Assembly: GCA_028564705.1 (NCBI GenBank)
Contig: JAPXFQ010002904.1
Coordinates: 1,798,001-1,862,000, forward strand
DNA from: Apricaphanius iberus
Taxonomy: Eukaryota > Chordata > Actinopteri > Cyprinodontiformes > Aphaniidae
DNA length: 64,000 nucleotides
Direction: 5' to 3'
Shown here: positions 24,219 to 36,200 of the stretch, in pieces
Layout of the letters: the number at the start of each line of letters is the position of its first letter
How positions within the stretch are numbered: position 1 is the stretch's first letter
Program-made: the position numbers and the translations under genes
The notes under the pieces: model-generated
The model's database searches: none
Seen by the model: only the letters and a program-made list of their open reading frames with translations
What the model was told of the DNA's origin: nothing

Positions 24219-27200
24219 ATGACCGAGAAGCTGGAGCAAATTCTGTTACAGCTGACACAGCCAGACAATGCAGTTATACAGCAGGTAACAAATAATGCTA
24301 GCTCCTTAGTTATTTTTTATTTTATTATTTTAAGCCAAAGTTGAGGCAGATAACCGCCAACAACAGTTGGAAAAATACTCGCTCAGAAGTTCAGTTAGTT
24401 TAAGATGATGTTTTAAATCTAACCGCTATTTAACTGTCAAAAAGTTCTGTTTACTTTTGTCCAAGATGTGTTGATGTATTAATGTCTGGCTAATTTAAAA
24501 TATAATAGCGAAGTTATGCTGTTACATTGTCAACCTAAACTGTTTATTGACGCCCCCACCTCTCTAATGTACTTCTATTAGGCCACAGCCCAGCTGAAGC
24601 AGGCTTTCAAAGACCCGGCTATTATACCAGCCCTTTGTGCTGTCATGACTGGCTCCCAAAACCCTGAGGTATGGTGAGGCAGTTGGTAGGAAAAGAAAAA
24701 ACAAAGGTTTCCACTCAGAAACATTGAAAAAAATTGACCTTCATATCATATTTAAGTAGTTGTCGGCTTAATTCTTAAGTTTGATGGCTATTACTACTAC
24801 TTGGTCAAACTTTTATTTTTAGAATGCATGATATAACATGAGAATATTGGGAAATAACATGTAAAACGTGAACGGCCACAGCCTTATGGAAGATCTTTAA
24901 GAATTGCCTTTGCAAAGATTTGATTGACGAGGCTTGGACAACAGCATCACCAGAGCCAAGCATTTCCATGACATGGACTCCAGCTGTCAAACTGATTTTG
25001 ATTTAAGCCCATCCTGAAGCAGAGTAGGAAATGCCTTTAGTTCATGCAAAAATGAGTTTGGACCAAGAATTGAGTGCGAATATGGAAGTAAATCCTAGAA
25101 GGCTGCAATCTTTATTTTGTATTGGTCTAATTTAATTTTAAGACTTCCTGATATATTTAATTTGGGGGGTTCATGAGCTGTTAGCCAGAATTATCCAAGC
25201 TGATGAAAATAACATCTGAAATATATCATTCTGTGATTAAGTAGTATATATTAGTTTCCATTTTTGAACTTAATAAATGATATAACACTTTGGCAATATT
25301 CTAATTTGATGTGGACATGTATATTAAACCATGGCATTTGGGGTTTAACAGTGATTAGGCAGGGTTTTTATTAGTATTTGGAGAACACTATGAGTAAGCT
25401 TTTTTCTTTTTTGAAACTCTCATATTGTTCTTTAAGTGAACGTACAAAGGCACCAAGAGTAAGCTATGAGGAATATTATTGTTCCACTAACAAGCACAGT
25501 GTCTATGTCACAGGATAGCAACGCTTTTAAAAGCTTTCTAGATTTTACTTTTAGAATTACTGCTTGTACGCAGATCCGCCAGTCGGCTGCAGTGATGCTG
25601 AGGTTGAGAGTGAAGAAACACTGGAGTAAGATCAGCTCCAGTGACAGAGAGAGGTCTGCTTCTTCTCTCCAATAGAATATTGCTCAAATCAAGATCACCT
25701 GGGCCTCGTTGTGACTGTGTTTCCCTTTTTCTTCCTGCAGCCTAAAAGCTGTGGTATTGCAAGCCTTCACCATGGAAACAGAGTAAGCATCGGGTCGTGG
25801 CGGACAGTTCGACGGAAATAACACATTCAGTTTGACTTTAAATGTTATGTTCTCCTGATGCGTCGCAGACACAAGGTGCAGCACTCGCTCTCCCAGCTGT
25901 GTGCTATGATGGTGAAGCATGAGACACCAGACCGATGGCCTGCTCTGCTGCAGCTTCTCAACCAGTCCACCAAGAGCACTAATCCTCATGACAGACAGGT
26001 ACGCTGAACATTTAGCACCTACCAATTTGGATTTGGTTAACTTTTTTTTTCTTTTGTTGTTGAAATTTTTTGGGTTATTTGAAAACAGTATCTGTAGACT
26101 GTCTTCTTTTTCATTTCCAGAGCAAATTCTCCTGCTAAATTGTCTATGTCTTAAGCCTAGTTTATGCTTCTCCGACTGCGAATTTGCACTCAGACGCAGA
26201 CGTATTGACAGATACGTTTGTCGTCTATAGTAGTCCGTTTTCTCCTCTCCACACTCTAATGTTCTTTCACCGTTGCTCGAACAGGACAGCAGGGGGCGCT
26301 AACTTTTCATGCAGTCTCTTACTACTATCACAGCGTTGTTTCAGTTTTTTTTCTAGGCTTGTGAAAGTATTTCTCCTTCAAGGAGCAATGAACTAGAGAA
26401 AGTAAGTTTTGATTAAGCTGTAAGGCTTTTTACTAGAAATGCGGATTATAGAATACTCTAGAAACACATGGAAACAAAACACAGCAGCCTTTTTTGTTGT
26501 TTTCCTACATCTCCTTGAGTTCAAAAGCGTCAAAAGAACAGATTAGATAAATTATCCCTTCAAAGTAAAATCATATATTGGCGAAATGCTGCATTAACTA
26601 CTGATTACAGCGACTATAGAGCCCCGTTCTGGTAAAGCGAACTCTGGCTGTTGCTGAAACACAGGCATAGTTAAAATTGGGCCTCTACTCCGTCCCTTCT
26701 TGTGTAGGTGATGGAGAGCCCTTGCGTTGACTGATAATGGCGTGTCAATCCGTCTCCGTCAAAACGCAGAAGCATAAACTAGGCTTTACGCTCTCTTTTC
26801 TTTGGTAGGTTTCAACTCTCTTTTCCCGACAGGTTGGTCTCCTGCTGCTCAATAAGGTTATAGAGTCCAACCCTGAAGCTTTCAAGCCTCACTACTGCCA
26901 GCTGCTGCAGCTGTTGAGCACCGTGCTGCAGGACTACGACAATCCCACAGCGCTGTACTACTGCATTCTCACGCTAACTGCCATAACCTCTTACATCGGC
27001 ACAGAAGAGATGGTGAGCAAGTGACTGCGTTTTATTTCTATGTACTGTTAGTCGAACGTAAAAGTCTAAACGTTTGTACAATTTGAATGTTCTTTGAAGC
27101 ATTTTTTTAAGTTACTAATTTGACGCATTACGGTTCTCCAGAGGGAAATGCGCGCCATCATTCGGAACCTGATCGTTGCTCTAAAGCACCTCATCAAAGC

Positions 27201-30200
27201 AGATCAGGTATTTTGTGTTCCAAACATTTGCTGCTTTCCTGCTCAATCTGCTCCTATCTCAACGTGTCGGTCTCTCAGAACCAAGCCATTGAAGCCATGG
27301 AGGTGTTGATCGAGCTCATGGAGGTTGAAGTGTCCATCATAGTCCCTCACATCGCAGACATTGTCCACTTCTGCCTGGAGGTCAGATATGAATATGAACT
27401 TTTTTTACAATTCCTGAAGTGTTTCCAGAAATGTTTGAACAGGTTTCACCTGAGCCTTTTCTCCATGCGTGCTGGTGTCCAGGTGGCCAGTGACGCTACG
27501 CTGAGTGACTCTCTGCGAGTGAAGGCGCTCTCCTGCATCACCTTCCTCATCAAGCTGAAAAGTAACGTAGGTAGAACCCCTCACCACCACCGCTGTATGA
27601 ATACCTGATTTGTTTTTACTCTGATCATTTCCACGAACCTTTCTCATTTAATCTACCACCATAAACTGATTTCTGTTCTTCTGACCTTTTCCTAATCTTT
27701 TCTTATTTGTTTCTTTCTTTGCTGTTTGCAGTCGGTGCTGAAACTGAAGCTGCTGGGTCCCATCCTGCAAAGTATTTTTCCCATTCTGACTGCAGCGCCC
27801 CCACCTGGTGAACAAGACCAGGAGGACGAAGAGGATGATGGCGGTGAGCCCACCGACAGCGATAACCCCAAACACAGCGCTGCTCAGGTATAGACCAGTC
27901 ACATGTTCATGTTCACTTATGAATCAGAAAGAGCTTTAATTTCATCAGATGTTTCTTTTTTTTTCTTTCTCAGATGATCGACACTATGGCTCTCCATATG
28001 CCTCCAGAGAAACTGTTTCATCACCTTGTAAGATGTTAATCAGTATCGGCATATCAGAATTCTTACTCTTATATGTGCTTTGAAGCAGTGACTACATCCT
28101 GTTTTATTAGGTCCCCCTCACTCAGGCCTGCCTCACCAGCGAGAACCCTTACCAGAAGAAGGGTGGTCTCATGTGTCTTGCTGTGCTGGCTGAAGGATGT
28201 GCAGACTACATACGCTCCAAGTATGTTAGGAAATAAGAAATTAGCGGGTTGTACTGCAGACGTAGAGCTGAGTCTAATACAGCCTGTGCCTGTTTGTCAG
28301 GATGCTGTCGTCAGTGCTGCAGACCGTCTGCCAGAGTCTTTCAGACAGTAACAGGGTGGTGCGCAGCGCTGCACTTTTTGCTCTGGGACAGTTCTCTGAA
28401 CATTTACAGGTGAGTCATTTCAGTTACAAATCCATTGCAAGATGGACTTTACAGAGGTTAAAAACAAAGAGACAAGAATGACATACTGACGAGTTGTAGA
28501 ACTGGTAAAAATGCAATATTAGCCATATTTCTAATCATGAAATATATTAACAATGTAAAGCCTAACATTAAAAATGTCTTAACCTTGAGATGTATGAATA
28601 AAGATATGAACATTTGTGATCAAATCAGAAACTAGGTATAACTTTTTAGAATTTAAATGAAACCATTAATGATGACAGTAATTTATGTATGTAATATGAC
28701 TGGTAGTCGTTGGCTGTTTTCAACTTCTTCTTTCCAGTGTTTAGAATTTATTTTCTACGGTAAGTTGGGTTTTAAAAATCACAATTCATAGTCTTAATTA
28801 TATGGTTCCAATATATTGTATCAATCCATTTAGGGCAGAGTTAAAAAAATCTATTCTGAATCGATTGTTATAAAAATTCTAAGAATTGAATTGATTCACA
28901 AGTTCAAAAATCGGTTTAATTGTTAAACATGATTTTAGCCTTTTTTTTCTAACAGCTAAATTAGGAATTAAAAATCCAGACAGCTGTTTTAAGGCTTAGT
29001 TCTGAAAGTGTTAATACTGACAATGATAATAATGTTAATGACAGACTGCCTGTCTCCAGCAATCGTTTGACAAGTTAATACATAATTAATAATATCTGTT
29101 AAGTAGTATTCAATCAAAACAACTTGACCTGAAAACTACTGACCCATAAAAATGGAATCAAACTACTGACCCATAAAATACCGGAGCCTGCAGTTAAAGA
29201 AGCAGCAGCCGCCGCATGACGCCACTCTTCAGCACACACTGGGCTCTTTGGAGCGCGTCTAACCAGGCCCACTGGTATGGAAGGACTGGTAACCTGTACA
29301 GGGTGGACCCCGCCTCCCGATAACCGCTGGAGAAATGCACCAGACCTCTACGACCCTTCAGGGAGAAGCTGAATAAATAATGGGTGGAGTTTATTTACCT
29401 GGACTCTGTGCATAGAGTTGGAAAAAAAAATCTGCGCATTTACTTCAAATGGTCAGAGGGAGGAGTGAACACTAATCAGTAAAAATGGACAGCCTTCAGA
29501 TTTTTCCATCACTGTTCTAAAGAACCGGTCAAATATGGAAATATTTGGTTAAAGTGATCCCTGTGTTCCATATCTAACATTTAACTTGATGTGATTAGGA
29601 ATAAAGGCAAAAAAAGGACAAAAACAACATTTGGTCCGGACCAGAGCAAGCGAACTAACGGACCTTCCTGGTGTGAATACGCCCCAAGATACAAATGTTA
29701 ACAGATGGAATACTGTATACAAATAACTTCAGTGCTGAAGTCCAAGAAGTAGCTTTTTTCAGGGACGTTGATGACAGGTTGTAGCTGAAATAAAACGCCA
29801 TGAGATTTACTGTTGAGTTCTGGTACCAACAGAAGACCCACGGAAGAAGTTGTGGATCCACCAAGTAGTCAACGCAGGTTATGAAAATAAGTCACCTCTC
29901 CAGATGAAGCTAGATTATAGCGGCATGTTTCATTGTCTCTAAAATGAACAATGTGATTGAACCAAATTTATCCTTAAATGTGCAAATAACAAAATTAACC
30001 TATTTCGTTATGATTTACCTACTTTTGTTTTGCGTTCTGTGCCTTTTAGCCTGAAGTGAGTAAGTACTGTGCAGAGCTGATGCCTTTGCTCCTGGGATAC
30101 CTGTCGTCCCTGAACGAGGTCAAGATCGGCCATGTCACCAAGGCGTTTTACGCTCTGGAAAACTTCATGGAGAACCTGGGTAAGAAAGTTTAAACAGGTG

Positions 30201-33200
30201 CAGATCCCAAACTATGAGGCTAAACTCTAACCCGGGCCTTCAACAATCAGCACCGTCATTGATTTGATTTTGGACATTTTAATCGTTTTTTTCTTCCTTG
30301 TTTCCTATCAAAATCATTTAATAACTAAAAGAAAAAATAGCTTTTTTCTTTCTCTGCTTTAAACAGGATCTGACATCGAGCCCTACCTTCCCACCCTGAT
30401 GGAGACCATGTTGTCTGCTCTCAATAATACAGAAAACCTGAAAATAAAAGAGCTGGCCATGTCGGCCATAGGTGCTATAGGTGAGGATGGTTTCAGTCAA
30501 GCTATCTAAAACTAGACTGGGCGTGATTTCAGACCAGAAATGGCTTTAAAAAGGAGGTGGATGTTTCGTCTAACTAATCCATATTCAAAGCACTGTATCG
30601 ACTTTTTTTCTCAGCTAACGCAGCCAAGGAGATGCTGGTTCCTTATTTCCCTCCAGTGATCGAAAGCTTGAAAGGTTTTCTCACTGCCTCCACGGAGGAG
30701 ATGAGGCCTCTGCAAAACCAGTCCCTTGGTAAAGTAACCATTTATTTAGTTCTCAACCCAAGACTGGCTACAGCAACCTCGATGTCACGTTTTGATCGGT
30801 GGGGATCTCGCTTCTTTTCTGATTTCAGATACTCTATCTGTACTGGCTCGAACTATTGGTAAGGACGTCTTTGGTCCTCTTGCTGCTGAATGTGTTCAGC
30901 TTGGCCTCAACCTCACAGACGCCATCGACGATCCCGACCTGAGACGATGCACGTATGTCTTTTTTGGCTCTTTTTTTCTTTCTTTTTTCCTCTACTATTA
31001 AGCCACTAGACATCTCTCACTTTAAGAAAACCAAATTCATTGATGGGGATCTATTATTTAATTGCTGGTGTGTTGTTTGATCTAGGAATGATGATACCAC
31101 TTTTTTCGAACCAATACAATACCGATACTTGGATCTGAGTAGTTGCCCGTACCAATGCCGATACTTCTACCACACAAAAACACATTTAATTGAAAGACAG
31201 GTTTTATTTTTATTTTCTGCTTGTTACGAAAAATGATGGTGAATTAGATAAAAAATGACCACAAAACTAAAATATTGAGTGAAAAATAAACATTGTCAGT
31301 GAAACTATTGGAGTATATCCACATATTAGGCATCAGTTCACCTATACTGAAACAAGTACATTAGAACGGTATCGGCATCTATGCATTCCTAGTTTTTACC
31401 CTGAAAAGTAAATGTGTGTCTGCTGAAATCGCTTTTCTAACATTCGTTTCTCTCTGGTCACAACCAGGTATGGTCTGTATTCGGCCGTGTCCACGGTCAG
31501 CCCTGAAAGCCTGACCCCCCACCTCACTGCTATAACCACTGTGATGCAGCTCGCCCTGAAGTCCAACGAAGGCATCACGGTACACCACACACGCACAACT
31601 CTTTGAAAGCATTCTTTGAACTGAAGCAATATGAACAATCATTTATTTTCAGGCACACCTCGAAGAGGACAAGACGTTTGTCCTGCTGGACGACGACGAC
31701 GACGATGATGAGGACAACGGTAACAGCGGAGGAGGAAAAACCCAAGAGGACTTCCTGGAAGACGAGCCGGAGACAGACGTCCAGGACGTTACAGGGTGGG
31801 TTGAGCTACATGCCACCTTGCTACTGCTGTCCAGAAATAGATCGGCGCCATTCAGCTGTGCTTCACATGTTACAGGTTCAGTGTGGAGAACGCCTACATT
31901 GATGAGAAGGAGGATGCCTGCGACGCCCTGGGAGAGATCGCCTTAAGCACAGGGTAACGCATCAACACTATTCTCTGTCACAGCTTTGAATGTTGAACTG
32001 AATTTCTTTTTTTGCCCCAAATGCCTTCCGTCTGTTGAATGTTTACCTCACGGTGCTCTGGTTTCTCACCACAGCGCTGCCTTCCAGCCTTTCCTGGAGT
32101 CCAGCTTCCAGCAGGTCTTTGACATGAGATATGTAAGTCACACTGGCTGCTGCTCTGTCAGCCTCATCATCCTGTCTTTGTTCGATGTGCTGCTGTGTTC
32201 GTTCATAGTGTCAGAGCCGCTCTCCGTCAGTATAGAATGCTAGAATTACTTGCTTAATCCTGTTCCAGTTTATGGCTGTGGTTGGAGCTTATTCCAGCTA
32301 ACAAAGGGTGGAAAGAATACATGTGTCAAACTAATACCAAATTCAAATTGTGCTGATATCTGTAATACAAACAAATGTATTATGGAGTTAATATATGAGG
32401 TTAATTTATTAATAATAATTGCTGTAGTAGAACAACTTGCTGAAAATTGTACAACAAAAATTAAACTTTAAATTAATTTAGTGCAGAAGAGGCAATTCTT
32501 TGTATTGCATTTTTCCTCAAAAGCTGAATTTGTCAGCCATGATTATTTTGATTATTAATGTAATCAAAAACAAATGATGTGGTACAAACAAAGAGTAATA
32601 ATTAGGAACGCATCAAAGCCCCAGGAAGATCAAAATACTCTGAACATGTGGCGTCTTCAGTAAATGAAGATTAATGTAAAAAAAAAACATAACCAATGTT
32701 AAAAAAAAACTTTATATTTTTAGGTAAACCTTCCTGTGACCGTTTGAAATGTTCTCTGATTTATCACTTTACGTTTTCTGTAGAGTCCACCAGAATTTTA
32801 TGTTCAACATTTTTCAAAGAGTTCATATTGCAGTGCACTCTTAAGAAGGTTCACAGGGAGCATTTGATAAAGAACCAGGCCCACAGCATCACATATTCTC
32901 CACCATACTTTGTAGCACCAGTTCCAGCTGGACGGTTTCATACAGTTCAAGCTTCGCTTCATCTTACCAGAGCGCACAACGGACCTATCGGACTTCAGCA
33001 AACTCCACGGTTATTTTTGGGATGATAGGACAGAAAATGCCTGTGCATCACTCCCAAACAACCACACGGTGTCTAAATGTTGTCTAAAGGTTCTTTTGGA
33101 GACTTGGGGAACTCAGGATTCTCTAACATTAGAGAGGCGTTGGTGTCTAGTTCAGTGTAGATTGTGGCAGATACAGGACCTCATCTGCCCAGTGGCCTAA

Positions 33201-36200
33201 AGCTTTGTAGCTCTATGTCACATCAAACACTCACCTCCGGTGAAACAGATACTGAAACTGATCAGACTACTTAATAGATGTATATTGAAACGTTTTACAG
33301 ATAGATATGGTTCTGTTACATCTTTAAAGTAATTTTTATTTTTGTTTTGCTAAAAACTATTATTTCTTAAAGGTTTTATTTTTGCTGATGTCAAATGGCT
33401 GAAGGAAAAAAAAGAACTACTTCCAGACAGATAATATATAATGAGTGGATTATTGACCACGCTCTCAGCATTATTGATTCTTTGTACTTGAGCAGAACTA
33501 TTTCCGCTCCCCCCCAACATGTAGTTTGTGTTTTTAATGTGGAGCTTTTCTCTGAACAGGACTAAGAATTCGTTTACTCCACAGTTTCCCCACGAGGACG
33601 TCCGCAGGGCGGCACTGGGAGCTCTGGGTCAGTTCTGTCAGGCTCAGCACAAAGTGTGGACAGAGAATCGGAGCGAGGCCAACCACCAGGGTAATGCAGA
33701 ATATTGTTAAATGAATAATATGTGCTCTGTTCTGGTCGTGATTAACTATCAAGATTCTCTTTTTGTTTTGCGACTCTCTTGGCTCAGCCCTGTTGAAGCT
33801 CCTGGATATCGTGCTCCCATGCTTTTTGGAAACTGTGCGGGCGGACCGCGAGCGCTCGGTGGTTATGGGCGTCCTGGAAACCATGAACGGTGTTATCAAG
33901 GCCTGTAAGGAGGAGGTTTTTAGAAACCCTGCACACCTCCAGGACATCAGCCACGTTATACGGGACGTGCTAAAGAAAAAGGTGGGATGATGGACAGGAG
34001 ATGAGTGAGAAAGTTTAGATGGTGAAGAAATAGAACAATGAGATGTTTTCTCTTTTCTGCCCAATTAGACCGCTTGCCAAGGCAGTAGCAGTGAGGAAGC
34101 TGATGATGAAGACCAACAGGTACTTAAACTATCAACGTTCTAGTCCGTTAATATATGCATGGTTTTAGTAGTTTTTTTTTTATATCAATTTTTATTTCAC
34201 ATAACATGCAAACTAAACATGATTTATTGAGCTTCTTGTGTGTTTCAGGCAGAGTACGACGCTATGCTCCAGGAGTTTGCAGGAGAAGGGATTCCTTTGG
34301 TGGCCTCTAGTGTTCCTGCAGACAAGTTTGCCCCCTACCTTAATGATCTGCTGCCTCTCATCATGAACAAAGCTGTAAGTCTTAAAAACACAGATGCAGA
34401 TGTGGATGATTAGTGGGGGTGTCACAATCTCGATTTTGTATCGAAATCGATCGAAATTACGTTACGACTTTGCGCATCGAAATACAAAAGAGGATTGCGA
34501 TCACTCGGGACTCCGTAGTAACAGTTAGCAGCCGACCGTCTGTTTACTTAGATTTCCTCATCACAAGGAACCACAGATTGCATTTTCCCTAACAAGGAAC
34601 TCTCACCAGATCTCATACAACTCACAACACCTGGTAACATTTTAACTACCTTTATCACATCCCCCGTGATCAGAGCACATGTCTATAGAGCACATTAGCT
34701 GACAGCTGCAAGTAGCTATTAGCTAAGCTACAGTTAGAATTACCATTAAGCTATTACAGAAGAAATGCCCCTTTCCGTTTTTGTAAGAATTGTGCACACT
34801 GCCGTAGCAAAAAAGAGTCACTAGATGGCAGCCACCCTCTGAATAATCATTCTTATTTATTACATTCAGGTTTGCTATTTTCCTCTAAGCAAGATTGTTA
34901 CACTTGTATTGTGAATAATTATTTTTTAATGTGACCATTACTGCCTAATCTTAATACATTGCATTATACAAGAATAATGGAAATTTCATCATTTATATGT
35001 AATCCATTTTTCAAATATTTACAGTACAAAATTTAATGAGTAAAACCAATGATCTTCATCTAAAACTGGCTTATACATCTGTGCTGTAAGAAAAAAAGTA
35101 TAAAACTTGAGAATTGAGAATTGTGACACTAAAATAACAAATCGAATCGAGGATTTGGAGAATCATGACACCCCTATCCATAATGTGTTCAGTTTTTGAC
35201 CAGCATCTTAAATTAAATATATCTGTGAACGTTACTGATATAGGAACCATAACAAAGGATCATGGTTCCTTGTTTGTTAGTGTTTGTGTACAAAGCTGTT
35301 GTATCTCAGACTGTTGATGGATATATAGATTAACAGAGCAATGTATGGATTGAAAAACAGGTTTATGAACTTGTGTGAAATACAGTAAAGGAAATAACTG
35401 ATCTCAAAAAACATTTTTATATTTTTTTTCCATACCATTCCAGATCTTGAAGAGACCTGAATTATAAACTGTGAATTATTTTACAAGTGGCACCATGATA
35501 ATTTATATTTAAATGTTTTTTTAATGTTCACAGAAATCATCCTGCACGGTGGCTGATCGCTCCTTTTCTGTGGGGACGATTGGAGAAATCCTCCACGCTC
35601 TGGTAACCGTGTCAGGAGGCCGGGGGATGGCGGCCCGACTGTCCGGCCGTCTTCTTCCTGTCCTGGTTGCCGGGGTGAAGGATTGCGATGCCGAGGTCCG
35701 CAACAACAGCGTGTTCGGCCTGGGATGTCTGGCTCAGGCAGCCGGACCGCTCATTGTCTCGTATCCTTTCTGACACGTCTGTGTTTCGGTGTCGTCGCTC
35801 GCAGCACATCATCATCGTTGGTTCTTAACAAAACCCCACACAGAGACTATCCCATGATGCTGTCTGTGTTTTCAAACATGCTGAGCAGGGAGTCTGACCT
35901 CAGGGTGATCGACAACCTCTGTGCTGCCCTCTGCAGGATGATCATGAGTAATGTGGAGGCCGTCCCTCTGGAGCAGGTTGGTCCCACTTTGATAGTGTTT
36001 GCAGTCTTGCTTCACATTCATACAGAAAATTAGCAACAAAACAAAACACATGTTGCCCATTATTTATATGTTGGATGTAAAATGAAATGAATTGTTCTTA
36101 ATTTTAGGTTGTGCCTGCCCTGGTGTCACATCTTCCACTTAAAGAAGATCAGGAGGAGAACCAGACGGTGTTTAACTGCCTGACCATGCTCTACAAACAC

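Noticed and set aside
27120..27608. A 162-codon continuous plus-strand frame
   Set aside because: It merely reads through ipo4 introns between exons 7, 8 and 9. The true exons have clear GT-AG borders and match importin-4.
33534..34064. A 176-codon open frame on the minus strand
   Set aside because: It lies antisense across ipo4 exons 22 and 23 and the intervening and following introns, has no domain, and is explained by the composition of the plus-strand coding exons.
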